In this document: positions 24,971-33,874 of the stretch, in pieces
How the letters are laid out: each line of letters begins with the position of its first letter
Position numbering within the stretch: position 1 is the first letter of the stretch
Assembly (NCBI GenBank): GCA_003554665.1
Contig: PWGY01000143.1
Coordinates: 1-35,236, forward strand
Origin: Bacteroidales bacterium
GTDB lineage: Bacteria > Bacteroidota > Bacteroidia > Bacteroidales > UBA7960
Length of the DNA stretch: 35,236 nt
Direction of reading: 5' to 3'
Notes under the pieces: model-generated
The model's input: the letters and a program-made list of their open reading frames with translations, nothing else
What the model was told of the DNA's origin: nothing
The model's database searches: none
Position numbers and translations under genes: made by a program

Positions 24971-25138
24971 TAACCTCTACCTTCGAACCTCCACATTCGA
25001 ACCTCTACCTTCAAACCACCACATTCTAACCTCTACCTTCGAACCTCCACCTTCCACCCTCTACCTTCTACCTTCAAACCTCCACTTTCCACCTTCCACC
25101 CTCTCCCATCTAACCTCTTCCTTCCAACTTCGAGTTTC
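24971..25138 (-). repeat. Composite repeat copy B, module 1: purine-rich array
   Basis: 168 bases, purine-rich on the minus strand, built from words such as GGAGGTTCGAAGGTAGAGG and GGTGGAAGGTGG. It starts two bases after the stop codon of the GT2 gene. A weak plus-strand frame across it is not a credible gene. Together with module 2 it fills the 386-base gap 24755-25140. Confidence 0.85.
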
Positions 25139-25140
25139 TC

Positions 25141-25854
25141 CTACTTATCCCACAAGTTATACTTTAATATACACCACAACGCCCGCCATCCGTCTTTCCA
25201 GCCGATCTTTTTGCCGTCTGCATAGCTCCTGCCGTAGTAGGAAATCCCCACTTCGCAGATCCGTACTTCGGAAATCCGGGAAATTTTAGCCGTCACCTCC
25301 GGTTCAAATCCAAATCGCTTCTCCTTCAGGGTCAGCCCCTTCACCAGATCGGCACGGAACAATTTATAGCAGGTTTCCATGTCGGTCAGATTCAGGTTTG
25401 TGAACATATTGGAAAAGAATGTAAGCAGCTTGTTGCCCGCGGTATGCCAGAAAAACATCACACGCCTGGGATAAGCCCCGGTAAACCGTGAACCATATAC
25501 CACATCGGCATTCCCTTCCCTGACAGGTCCAAGCAAACGGGCGTATTCCCGCGGATCATACTCAAGATCTGCATCCTGGATAACAAGGAAATCACCCGTT
25601 GCCTCACGGATGCCCCGGTGCAGGGCCGCACCCTTCCCCATGTTTCCGGGCTGATGGTACAAACGAATCAGCGCCTCCGGATTGTCTTTCATGAAACCGT
25701 CCACCACCTCAGCAGTATCGTCAATACTGGCATCATTGACAATGACGAGTTCTTTCCGGTACCCCTCCAGCGGCGCTTCCAGCACACGCTCAAGCAGCCC
25801 CCGGATGGTGGCAGATTCGTTGTACGCAGGAATTATTACTGAAAGAGTTTGCAT
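25141..25854 (-). CDS. DPM1-like GT2 glycosyltransferase
   Basis: A 237-residue soluble GT-A enzyme. [56 protein letters not shown] and the DxD-type motif [11 protein letters not shown] match polyprenyl-phosphate mannose/glucose synthases (dolichol-phosphate mannosyltransferase family), as do the C-terminal [13 protein letters not shown] and [12 protein letters not shown]. It would make a lipid-linked sugar donor at the inner membrane. The ATG at 25854 begins the conserved core; a longer frame up to 26019 overlaps the amylase gene and is rejected. It starts 13 bases after the amylase stop, and the GT-C gene follows after the repeat, so donor-maker and user are probably one unit. Confidence 0.92.
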   Translation of the reverse strand: MQTLSVIIPAYNESATIRGLLERVLEAPLEGYRKELVIVNDASIDDTAEVVDGFMKDNPEALIRLYHQPGNMGKGAALHRGIREATGDFLVIQDADLEYDPREYARLLGPVREGNADVVYGSRFTGAYPRRVMFFWHTAGNKLLTFFSNMFTNLNLTDMETCYKLFRADLVKGLTLKEKRFGFEPEVTAKISRISEVRICEVGISYYGRSYADGKKIGWKDGWRALWCILKYNLWDK

Positions 25855-25867
25855 GCGGCCGATTTTC

Positions 25868-27727
25868 TTACCAAAGCTGATACACACTTGCCGAATTGGC
25901 GGGTATGTCCCAGCTGTCAAATCCATTTCGTTCTCTTCCGGAAAAAACCTCCTCTGCTCCGGAATAGCCACCCCAGCCCTCTTCAAACCTTTCAAGATCA
26001 AGCTGATACTCTGAATCATTATTATTCAGAACCACCATGATGGTATCCACCTCATCATACCGGAAATACACATACACATTGTCTTCGGGCACAAAATGAA
26101 GCAGCCACCCGTAATGCAGCACAGGGTTATCCTTCCTGAACTCACCCAGCGCAGTGATATGATCCACAATGCGGTTCTGATCAGGGTTGCGCCCTTCGCG
26201 GGTAAATTTATTCACCGGGTCATCGGGCCATCCGCCGGGGAAATCAGTTCGCATTTCTCCATGGCCATCATGCTCCCAGGCCGACTTCAGCAGCTCCGTA
26301 CCGGTATATACCTGCGGGATTCCCCTGGTGGTGTAGATGAAAGTCAGGGCCATCTCCAGTTTGTCAATATCCTCATCCACACGGGTAAAAAAGCGGTCGG
26401 TGTCGTGGTTGCTGCCGAATACCACCAGGTTGTAAGGATCAAAATAAAGAAAGTCCTGGGCAAGGCTGTTATACAGGCGCATCATTCCGGAATCCCAGCC
26501 CTGCTCTTCATTGAAGGCCTGACCAATGGCATCATACAGTGAAAAATCGAACAGGGAAGGAAAGTTTGAGTCATAGCCGTCATGGTTGTCGACCCCGCCC
26601 TGGTAGTAACTCGAGATGGCCGGCACACCTGACCAGGCCTCTCCGATGATGTTAAAATAGGGATATTCATTCAGCACGTACTGCGCCCAGTCTGACATGA
26701 AAAAGCGATCAGCATAAGGCTGGGTATCCATCCTGATGCCGTGAATCCCTGCATATTCGATCCACCAGACGCTGTTTTGTTTCAGGTAACGCGCCAGCAA
26801 CCGGTTTCGCTGGTTCAGGTCAGGCATGTTGGTATCAAACCAGCCGTCAACCATCCGTTCATAGTCGTACCGGGATGCGTGCGGATCCACAATGGTGGTC
26901 ATCCGGTAAGTGGTACGGGTAAACTCATCCCACTGATTCAGCCAGTCGGGCGAGGGCAGGTCATCCATCCACCAGTGATGATGACCGCAATGGTTCAGGA
27001 TGATATCCTTAACGGTTTTGATCCCCTTTGCCTCCGCTTCCATGACCATATTCCGGTAATCTTCATTGGATCCGTACCGGGGGTCGACCATGTAATAATC
27101 GGTGGTTGCATACCCGTGGTAGCTGTATCTTGGCTGGTCGTTTTCCAGTACCGGATTCAGCCACATGGCAGTAAATCCCATCCCGGCAATATAATCCAGA
27201 TTGTTGACAATTCCGGGGATGTCACCTCCATGGCGTCCGTCCGGGTCACTCCGGTCTGCCTGTTCCAGCATGCCGGGCTGGTCATCCAGTGAAGGGTCAC
27301 CACTGGCAAAGCGGTCCGGCATCAACAGGTACATCGCATCCGATGCATTCACCCCTTCACGGTAACGGGCATCCTGCTCACGTTCCCTCAACTCGTAATC
27401 ATAAGTAAACACTGTCTCACCTTCCCTGATGAAACGCACAGGCATGGTACCCGGCAAGGCATCGGTAATATCCAGGTAAATAAACAGGTAATTGGGGCTC
27501 TCAACGGCCACCACCTCACTGATGTTTACTCCCGGGTAATCAATTTCCACCCTGGTAGCCCCGATTTGATCCGCATGGACCATAATCTGCAATTCAGTGT
27601 GTTCCATTTCCGTCCACCAGAACGGGGGTTCCACCCGCTCCGGAGCCTCCTCTGCCTGCATGGGCAAAGAGGAACCCGTGAACACCAGCAGCCAGCACAA
27701 AGCAATCAGTAATGTCTTCTTTTTCAT
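25868..27727 (-). CDS. SusA/cyclomaltodextrinase-like GH13 alpha-amylase
   Basis: A 619-residue secreted or periplasmic enzyme: signal peptide (1-25, ending PMQA), an N-terminal beta domain of the cyclomaltodextrinase type (about 30-115), the GH13 barrel and a C-terminal beta domain. Catalytic residues are visible: nucleophile Asp334 ([11 protein letters not shown]), acid/base Glu363 (IIGEAWSG) and Asp442 (FGSNHDTDR). Also [26 protein letters not shown] and [13 protein letters not shown]. Length matches neopullulanase SusA (about 617 residues) and the Flavobacterium cyclomaltodextrinase. It would cleave maltodextrins, cyclodextrins or pullulan. No SusC/D pair is near, so it is not in a classic sus locus. 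It starts 33 bases after the nuclease stop. Confidence 0.93.
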   Translation of the reverse strand: MKKKTLLIALCWLLVFTGSSLPMQAEEAPERVEPPFWWTEMEHTELQIMVHADQIGATRVEIDYPGVNISEVVAVESPNYLFIYLDITDALPGTMPVRFIREGETVFTYDYELREREQDARYREGVNASDAMYLLMPDRFASGDPSLDDQPGMLEQADRSDPDGRHGGDIPGIVNNLDYIAGMGFTAMWLNPVLENDQPRYSYHGYATTDYYMVDPRYGSNEDYRNMVMEAEAKGIKTVKDIILNHCGHHHWWMDDLPSPDWLNQWDEFTRTTYRMTTIVDPHASRYDYERMVDGWFDTNMPDLNQRNRLLARYLKQNSVWWIEYAGIHGIRMDTQPYADRFFMSDWAQYVLNEYPYFNIIGEAWSGVPAISSYYQGGVDNHDGYDSNFPSLFDFSLYDAIGQAFNEEQGWDSGMMRLYNSLAQDFLYFDPYNLVVFGSNHDTDRFFTRVDEDIDKLEMALTFIYTTRGIPQVYTGTELLKSAWEHDGHGEMRTDFPGGWPDDPVNKFTREGRNPDQNRIVDHITALGEFRKDNPVLHYGWLLHFVPEDNVYVYFRYDEVDTIMVVLNNNDSEYQLDLERFEEGWGGYSGAEEVFSGRERNGFDSWDIPANSASVYQLW

Positions 27728-27760
27728 TGTTTCTTTTTTTTGGGGGATGCGAAAGAGCGC

Positions 27761-28600
27761 TTAAGCCTCAACCAGTGAACGCGCTTCATCCAGCACCTTA
27801 TCAATTTTATTTCCTTTAAGCCCCAGGGTATTCAGTATTCCCGGCTTCTCAAGCAGCTGCCTGCAGAGAACAATCTCCTTTTCAAGCAACCCCTGTTTCT
27901 GTTTGCGGTTCAGCAAGGTAAGCACCGTAACCGGGAAAAGGCCGGTTTGTTCCACCATATCTTTCAGGCTTTCCTTTTTCGGGTAATCCCAGCTCACCAT
28001 CCGCAGCCCGACGCATCTTCCATAATCCATGGCGTCACTGGTGAATCTCGTATTGGTGACCACCCAGCCGTGAAAACTACGCTTTTCCAGACCGGGGGTG
28101 GATTTCCAGCGCTTTTCAATGTCCTGAAAGCGGGCATGAATATACAGTGGGATCTTTACGTTGCACTGTTTTCCCTGACTGTTGTAGTATTTGCATTCCA
28201 CCATAAACTGCTGGTGATTATTTTGGGCCACCACATCCACTTCATGTTCCACGCATTGGCCCCTCACCTGCTTGCCCACCTCCACGGTATATCCCATATG
28301 TTCAATTACTGCGCCCACGAATTGCTCAAAGGGATAACCCGACGGGCCCAGTTCCATGATTGCTTTTTTCAGGCTGTAGCGGGCAGCTGAGGATCGCTGA
28401 AACTTCCTGAGCAGCTGGAAAGCCCGTCGGTAAATTTCCCGGGTGGTGATCCCGTCCTCAAGGTAAGTTGCAAGTGAATTTTCCACCTTTTCGGTCAGCT
28501 GGGGAGAGGCTCCGGAACGCCGGAGTGAGGCACGCAGTTTCTCAGGGTCAAAGACTTCCTTGTCGCCGGAGTATTTTTCAACCAGAATCTTTTCACGCAT
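27761..28600 (-). CDS. ATP-cone / Mrr-like restriction endonuclease-fold protein
   Basis: A 279-residue protein. Residues 5-85 form an ATP-cone (LVEKYSGDKEVFDPEKLRASLRRSG, then TREIYRRAFQLL), the nucleotide-sensing domain known from ribonucleotide reductases and NrdR. Residues 88-200 form a PD-(D/E)xK nuclease of the Mrr type: GYPFEQFVGAVIEHMGY (Glu92), HEVDVVAQ (Asp122) and VECKYY (Glu135, Lys137). The key nuclease residues are present. A helical tail follows. Its target is unknown; a nucleotide-gated DNA nuclease is the plain reading (inference). The ATG at 28600 is preferred over an upstream TTG. It is divergent from the AddA-like helicase-nuclease and heads the minus-strand gene run. Confidence 0.85.
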   Translation of the reverse strand: MREKILVEKYSGDKEVFDPEKLRASLRRSGASPQLTEKVENSLATYLEDGITTREIYRRAFQLLRKFQRSSAARYSLKKAIMELGPSGYPFEQFVGAVIEHMGYTVEVGKQVRGQCVEHEVDVVAQNNHQQFMVECKYYNSQGKQCNVKIPLYIHARFQDIEKRWKSTPGLEKRSFHGWVVTNTRFTSDAMDYGRCVGLRMVSWDYPKKESLKDMVEQTGLFPVTVLTLLNRKQKQGLLEKEIVLCRQLLEKPGILNTLGLKGNKIDKVLDEARSLVEA

Positions 28601-28637
28601 ACCCGTCAATTTAGGCGCTAAATATACTAAGAAAATG

Positions 28638-28645
28638 TAACTTTA
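28638..28645 (+). promoter_or_regulatory. Near-consensus -7 element of the helicase-nuclease gene
   Basis: TAACTTTA matches seven of eight positions of TAnnTTTG and lies 17 bases before the ATG at 28662. No clear -33 element. Confidence 0.3.
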
Positions 28646-28661
28646 TTTTCAAAACCGGGAC

Positions 28662-31600
28662 ATGCAGAATTTTCACGTTTACAAATCATCGGCCGGGAGT
28701 GGTAAAACCTACACGCTGGTCAGGGAGTACCTCAAGATCGTTTTATATAACCCCGGAGCTGTCCGCCACATTCTTGCCATCACCTTCACAAATGCCGCTG
28801 CTGCGGAGATGAAGGAAAGGATCATTGAAGGTCTGGGCCTTGTGGCAGCGCTGGGGGATCCGGGCAAGGCCTCGCACCCCGGCAATGCACCGGACCCCGC
28901 CAGGACAGCAGACCCGGACAGCGCAGACAAAACCGCCAATGACCCCGACAAGGCCTCGCACCCCGGCAATTCAAAAGACCCGGCCAGGGCAGGTAATGCA
29001 GCCAATAGCCCGGACAAGGCAGCAGACACGGCCAGAGAAACCGCCCGGAAAAAAGGTCGGGCTCTGCTTGAACAGATCATGTCAGACAGGGAAGCAGAAG
29101 GTGAAGCCCCGCTTCAGGAATGGCAACTGATTCACAATGCACAGCTTGTCCTGAAAAAAATCCTTCATCAATACAGCGACTTTTCGGTAAGCACCATCGA
29201 CAGTTTCGTTCACCGGGTTATACGGACATTTGCCTTCGACCTGCGCATCCCCCTTCACTTTGAAGTATCTCTTGATGCCGATACCTTGCTCAAACAAGCC
29301 GTGGAGCTGTTGATCAATCAAGCCGGCCGGGAAAAAAAGCTGACCGACCTGCTTGTCAGCTATATCATCAGCCAGGCCGACGACGAAAAAGATGTCCGCA
29401 TTGAACAGCAGATCACCCGGCTGGCCAAAACCCTCACTGACGAAGAAAGCAGCAAATTCATTGAACAGCTGAAGGAGGTAGAAATGCAGGATTTTCAGCA
29501 GCTGGCCGGAAAACTTAAAGGAAAGGTCAAGGCATTTGAGGATGAGGTGTCCAGGTTGGCCGGCGATGCCCTGGAGTTGATTCACAGGAATGGAATCCCC
29601 CCGGAAGCTTTCTACCGAGGCAAAAGTGGGATATACAATTATTTTTTGCATCTATCCCGGGGTCATATCAGGGATAAGATCAAACCCAACAGCTACGTAA
29701 AAAAGACCATCGAAGAAGACAAATGGGTGTCAGGCAAATGTACCTCAACCCAGGAAGACAGCATCCAGGCCATCAGGAATGAGCTGGTCCGGAGTTTTGC
29801 ATGCATTCGGTCACTGGCAGAAAAGAACCTGGAAACTTATCTGAACAGGAAGGCCGTTTTACGTTCCATATTTCCCCTTGCCGTACTCAACGAAGTGGAA
29901 AAAATGCTGGAAGATATTAAAAACGAGCATATTATACTCCATATCTCCGATTTCAACAAGCGGATTGCATCCATTATAACGGAACAACCTGTGCCTTTTA
30001 TCTATGAGCGTCTTGGCGAACGTTACCGCCATTATATGATCGACGAGTTTCAGGACACCTCCATGCTGCAGTGGCAGAACCTGCTCCCGCTGGTAGAGAA
30101 TTCTTTGTCTGCCGGTCATTTGAGCCTTATTGTGGGTGACGGCAAACAGGCCATTTACCGTTTCCGAAACGGGGATGTGGAACAGTTCGCCAACCTGCCT
30201 GCACTCACCGGGGAGCTCAGAAAAATTGCCCAGCCTGAATGGGAGGTCACCCTGAAAAATAACTACCGGAAAATCTCACTTGACACCAACTGGCGCTCAG
30301 CACAGGAGATCATCAATTTCAACAATGAATTCTTCAGGTTTGCACGCCAACAGCTGCCCGAAGAAATGCAGGGCATCTACAAGGAGGTTACACAAAAGGC
30401 CCGGCCCGACAAAGAAGTGGGTTATGTGGACATTCGATTTCTGGAGGGGCGCAATAAAGAAGAATTAAATGAAAACACCCTCCAAATAATACCGGATATC
30501 ATTAAAAAGTGCAAGGATGCCGGCCATTCCCTTCAGGACATCACCATTCTCTGCCGGGCCAACGAAGAAGCCAGAATGGTTGCAAAAATGCTGCTGACCG
30601 AGAACATTCCTGTGATCTCACCCGACTCCCTGCTTCTGAGCTATAGCCCGGAGGTAAATTTTTTCCTTTCGGTTATCACCCTGCTTGACAACCCCTCCAA
30701 TCCGGTGGCAGCAGCCGAAATGATCACCTTTCTGCACCAGAGGGGTCAAATCACCTCGCCCCCTGACCTGCATAAATCCCTGGAGGAAGCTGGCCTTACC
30801 GGACAAAAGGCAAAAAGCGGGTCCTCTTTGCTGCCCGGCCTTGAAAAACTCATGCATGCCAATGGCATCGACTTTTCTTTCCGTGTTTTCGAACACCAGA
30901 ACATTTACGACACCTGCGAGACCATCCTTCGCCATTTTTTTACCGCAGATGCTGCACCCAACCCTTTTGTGGCCTATTTCACGGATGCCGTTTATGATTT
31001 CTCAGAAAAGCATATGCTGTCTTATGCCGATTTCCTTGAATGGTGGGAGGAAAATCAGCAAAATTACTCCATTGTCATCCCTGAAGGTACGGAAGCCATT
31101 CGTGTGATGACTGTCCACAAATCCAAGGGACTGCAGTTCCCCGTAGTCATTCACCCTTTTGCCGTCCAGAAACCCGACAAACCGACCCGGAAAGGTTTCT
31201 GGACAACGGGAGAATCCGCAAACGTACCAGAGCTGCCGGCAGCATGGCTGGAGATGAGCAAATCCACCCTGGCTGGCACGCCTTTTGAAAAAGACTATAA
31301 TCAGGAACAGGAAAAAACCTTCCTGGATATGCTCAATGCCACCTACGTGGCCTTTACCCGTCCTTCCGAAAAACTATTCATTTTATCCGGAAAGGAGGCC
31401 AACAATTACAAGCCCCGTACAATCAACGGCATGCTGCATAACTTTTTAGTCAGCAAAGGATTGTGGGATGACTCCGAAATCGGTTATCGCTTTGGAAGCT
31501 TTGATTCGTCTACCACGAAAACTGCTCCGGACAGGCCGGAAACAGATTATTTCCGCCACCTCATGTCGGAACAATGGACCAGGGCCCTGCGGATCCGTTC

Positions 31601-32060
31601 GCATCAGAAAGAAAGAAGCAGTCTGCTGGATGGCACTGATCCGCTGGAACGGGGAAACCTCCTGCATCGCGCAATGGAGATGATAGACAGCCATAATGAC
31701 GTGGGCGAAGTGCTCAGGCAAATGGTTGCCAATGGGGAAATAGACCATAACAAACAGACCGAATGGGGAAAAAAAATTGGCCACATTTTATCCGATCCTG
31801 TTGTGGCACCCTGTTTTGCCCCTGGCGTAAAAGCAAGAAAAGAAGCGGGTTTGTTCGATGAAAACGGAACGTTTTACCGGCCCGACAGGGTGGTGTTCAT
31901 GGACAACGAGACCATCATTCTGGATTACAAAACCGGGAAGGCCTACCAGAAGCACCGGGAACAAATGGAAGGCTACGCAGGCATCCTCCGTTCAATGGGC
32001 TACCCGGAAGTAAAAAAACTACTGATCTACCTGGACAAAGGAGTTGCAGAAACAGTCTGA
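28662..32060 (+). CDS. AddA-like UvrD-family helicase with C-terminal RecB nuclease domain
   Basis: A 1132-residue superfamily 1A helicase. Walker A is AGSGKT (11-16), motif Ia ITFTNAAAAEMKER, Walker B IDEFQDT (about 460-466), then GDGKQAIYRFRNGD, NWRSAQEIINFNN, VMTVHKSKGLQFPVV and YVAFTRPSEKLFIL. The C-terminal nuclease has GNLLHRAMEMID and the RecB motif DYKTG (Asp1088), so it should resect double-strand DNA ends for recombination as in AddAB. The usual AddB-like partner is not in the window. Residues ~66-131 are a low-complexity insertion rich in Ala, Asp, Pro and Lys, with an 84-base repeat, between motif Ia and the next helicase segment; the frame is intact. It is transcribed divergently from the Mrr-like nuclease. 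Confidence 0.92.
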   Translation: MQNFHVYKSSAGSGKTYTLVREYLKIVLYNPGAVRHILAITFTNAAAAEMKERIIEGLGLVAALGDPGKASHPGNAPDPARTADPDSADKTANDPDKASHPGNSKDPARAGNAANSPDKAADTARETARKKGRALLEQIMSDREAEGEAPLQEWQLIHNAQLVLKKILHQYSDFSVSTIDSFVHRVIRTFAFDLRIPLHFEVSLDADTLLKQAVELLINQAGREKKLTDLLVSYIISQADDEKDVRIEQQITRLAKTLTDEESSKFIEQLKEVEMQDFQQLAGKLKGKVKAFEDEVSRLAGDALELIHRNGIPPEAFYRGKSGIYNYFLHLSRGHIRDKIKPNSYVKKTIEEDKWVSGKCTSTQEDSIQAIRNELVRSFACIRSLAEKNLETYLNRKAVLRSIFPLAVLNEVEKMLEDIKNEHIILHISDFNKRIASIITEQPVPFIYERLGERYRHYMIDEFQDTSMLQWQNLLPLVENSLSAGHLSLIVGDGKQAIYRFRNGDVEQFANLPALTGELRKIAQPEWEVTLKNNYRKISLDTNWRSAQEIINFNNEFFRFARQQLPEEMQGIYKEVTQKARPDKEVGYVDIRFLEGRNKEELNENTLQIIPDIIKKCKDAGHSLQDITILCRANEEARMVAKMLLTENIPVISPDSLLLSYSPEVNFFLSVITLLDNPSNPVAAAEMITFLHQRGQITSPPDLHKSLEEAGLTGQKAKSGSSLLPGLEKLMHANGIDFSFRVFEHQNIYDTCETILRHFFTADAAPNPFVAYFTDAVYDFSEKHMLSYADFLEWWEENQQNYSIVIPEGTEAIRVMTVHKSKGLQFPVVIHPFAVQKPDKPTRKGFWTTGESANVPELPAAWLEMSKSTLAGTPFEKDYNQEQEKTFLDMLNATYVAFTRPSEKLFILSGKEANNYKPRTINGMLHNFLVSKGLWDDSEIGYRFGSFDSSTTKTAPDRPETDYFRHLMSEQWTRALRIRSHQKERSSLLDGTDPLERGNLLHRAMEMIDSHNDVGEVLRQMVANGEIDHNKQTEWGKKIGHILSDPVVAPCFAPGVKARKEAGLFDENGTFYRPDRVVFMDNETIILDYKTGKAYQKHREQMEGYAGILRSMGYPEVKKLLIYLDKGVAETV
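28857..29054 (+). repeat. In-frame repeat-bearing insertion in the helicase domain
   Basis: The 22-base word beginning CAAGGCCTCGCACCCC occurs exactly at 28865-28886 and 28949-28970, 84 bases (28 codons) apart. The flanking sequence repeats more loosely as DP(G/D)KASHPGN..DPAR. Composition is markedly richer in GC than the flanking helicase code. Confidence 0.8.
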
Positions 32061-32160
32061 ATAAAAACTGACCCTCCAGCAATGTTTTTACCGGGAAAGC
32101 AGAGGATGATTTGAAGATTTATTCGTATTTTGACTCCTGAATAATTAAATTACCAGCCCC

Positions 32161-32622
32161 ATGCCCACCACAGAAATCATCCGGCAATTTGATCCCGTTA
32201 AGGATAACCTGCTGAACATCCTGCATGCCCTGCAAAACAACCATCCGCATAATTACCTGACCGAAGAGGCCCTTGAGGAAACAGCCCGTTACCTGAAGCT
32301 TACCAAAGCTGCGGTATTCGGGGTAGCCGGGTATTACTCCATGTTCAGCCTGAGGCCCCGGGGCCGGTTTATTGTCCGCGTATGTATATCACCCGTTTGT
32401 GAGGTCATGAAGATCCATGCCCTTTTCCCGGTTATCGAAAAGGAGCTTGGGATCAAAGCGGGGGAGACCACAAAAAACGGGCTGTTCACCCTGGAGACTG
32501 CAGAATGTCTCGGCCAGTGCCAGGAAGCCCCGTCTATGATGATCAACGACAAGGTGTACAACAATCTCAGCGGGGAAAAAATCCGGGAGATTCTTTCCGA
32601 AATCCGGTCACAAAACAGCTAA
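32161..32622 (+). CDS. NuoE-like [2Fe-2S] subunit of formate dehydrogenase complex
   Basis: A 153-residue thioredoxin-fold [2Fe-2S] protein of the 24-kDa NADH dehydrogenase family. The helical N-terminus (DPVKDNLLNILHALQNNHP, LTEEALEETARYLKL) leads into the cluster ligands CISPVC (C75, C80) and CLGQC (C116, C120), followed by PSMMINDKVYNNL. It would pass electrons between the NuoF-like flavoprotein and the formate dehydrogenase subunit. The start at 32161 follows about 100 bases without a convincing promoter match. It is the first gene of a tight three-gene operon (6-base gap to the next). Confidence 0.92.
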   Translation: MPTTEIIRQFDPVKDNLLNILHALQNNHPHNYLTEEALEETARYLKLTKAAVFGVAGYYSMFSLRPRGRFIVRVCISPVCEVMKIHALFPVIEKELGIKAGETTKNGLFTLETAECLGQCQEAPSMMINDKVYNNLSGEKIREILSEIRSQNS

Positions 32623-32628
32623 GAAGCC

Positions 32629-33864
32629 ATGATACAGGAAACCAGAATTGTGTTGAAAAACGCCGGAAAGATTGACCCGGAAAACATTGAGGACTACCTG
32701 AAAGCGGGAGGTTATGAAGGGCTGCGCAAGGCTCTTTCCATGGAGCCTGCGGAGGTCATTGACGAGCTGCTGGAAGCCGGATTGCGCGGCCGTGGCGGTG
32801 CAGGGTTTTCCACCGGCATGAAACAACGTTTTACCAGTGAAACCTGCCTGCGCTGCCCGCAGCGATATGTTGTGGTAAACGCCGACGAAGGGGAGCCCGG
32901 CACCTTTAAAGACAGGGTGATCATGGAGCAGGATCCCCACCTTTTCCTGGAGGGAACCATCATTGCCGCATGGGCCATCCAGGCCACCAAAGGTTATATT
33001 TACCTTCGCGGGGAATATGCCGATTCCATCAAAAAGACAAAAAAGGCCATTGAAGATGCCTATGACAAGGGACACCTGGGCAAGCACATCATGGGAACTG
33101 AATTCAGCTTTGATGTGGAGATCAGGCTGGGCGCCGGCTCCTATCTCTGTGGCGAAGAGCTGACCATGCTGGAATCTCTGGAAGGAAAAAGGGGAACTCC
33201 CCGTATTAAACCTCCATTTCCGGCCGAAAAGGGTTTGTTCGGTATGCCGACCCTGGTCAATAACGTCGAAACCCTGGCCAATGCCCCGCTGATCCTGAGC
33301 CGGGGAAAAGCCTGGTACCAGAGCATCGGCACGGAGCGATCGCACGGAACGAAAATATTTACCATCAGCGGACAGGTCAACAAACCGGGTTGTTATGAAC
33401 TTCCCATGGGGGCAACCCTCGAACAGCTCATTGAGCTTGCCGGCGGAATGCGCAACGGACAACCCTTCAAAGCTGCCCTGCTTGGAGGCGCTGCCGGCAC
33501 TTTTGCAGACAGCAGCATGCTGAAAGAGCGAATGACCTATGACAATTTAAAGGAAAAGGGAGCCACCCTGGGTTCCGGTGCCGTGATTGTTTTGGCAGAG
33601 GAAGATTCGGTAGAAAAGATCCTGCATAACTGCCTGCGTTTTTTCCGCCACGAATCCTGCGGCAAATGTGTGCCATGCCGTACCGGCACAACCATGCTGG
33701 TAAAAAGATCTGAACAACTTTTGAAGGGAGATGCCGACTCCAAAGCACTGGTCAGGCAAATGCTTCATGAGTCGGAACTAATGGCGGCAACTTCACTCTG
33801 CCCGCTGGGCCAATCGCCCATCCTCCCGATCAAGTCAGCCGCCCGTTATTTTCTGGAACACTAA
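32629..33864 (+). CDS. NuoF-like NADH-binding flavoprotein subunit
   Basis: A 411-residue protein of the 51-kDa NADH dehydrogenase family. GLRGRGGAGFSTG (about 51-63) and NADEGEPGTFKDR (about 84-96) bind NADH and FMN; GAGSYLCGEETL-like sequence reads GAGSYLCGEELTMLESLEG. An SLBB domain (TISGQVNKPGCYELPMGATL) precedes the [4Fe-4S] ligands C344, C347, C350 (SCGKCVPC) and C391 (SLCPLG). It lacks the N-terminal thioredoxin-like and C-terminal ferredoxin extensions found in bifurcating HydB proteins, which favours simple NAD-linked electron transfer. It oxidises or reduces NAD(H) for the formate dehydrogenase encoded downstream. Confidence 0.93.
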   Translation: MIQETRIVLKNAGKIDPENIEDYLKAGGYEGLRKALSMEPAEVIDELLEAGLRGRGGAGFSTGMKQRFTSETCLRCPQRYVVVNADEGEPGTFKDRVIMEQDPHLFLEGTIIAAWAIQATKGYIYLRGEYADSIKKTKKAIEDAYDKGHLGKHIMGTEFSFDVEIRLGAGSYLCGEELTMLESLEGKRGTPRIKPPFPAEKGLFGMPTLVNNVETLANAPLILSRGKAWYQSIGTERSHGTKIFTISGQVNKPGCYELPMGATLEQLIELAGGMRNGQPFKAALLGGAAGTFADSSMLKERMTYDNLKEKGATLGSGAVIVLAEEDSVEKILHNCLRFFRHESCGKCVPCRTGTTMLVKRSEQLLKGDADSKALVRQMLHESELMAATSLCPLGQSPILPIKSAARYFLEH

Positions 33865-33874
33865 ACACCATCCC

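Noticed and set aside
4013..25138. Inversion of the ~20-kb segment by recombination between the two inverted repeat copies
   Set aside because: Only about 65 bases are closely matched and with several differences. Gene order around holB-recO looks normal, so I see no direct sign of inversion.
24954..25289. Plus-strand 111-codon frame across the purine array of copy B
   Set aside because: It is translated repeat that runs into the antisense of the GT2 gene; composition is only Ser, Thr, Pro and Leu.
25855..26019. 55-codon N-terminal extension of the DPM1-like GT2
   Set aside because: It overlaps the C-terminus of the amylase gene on the same strand in another frame and has no family resemblance.
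32110..32132. Promoter for the formate dehydrogenase operon (TTTG and TATTTTG)
   Set aside because: The spacer is only 12 bases and the -7 word lacks one base of TAnnTTTG; too weak to call.
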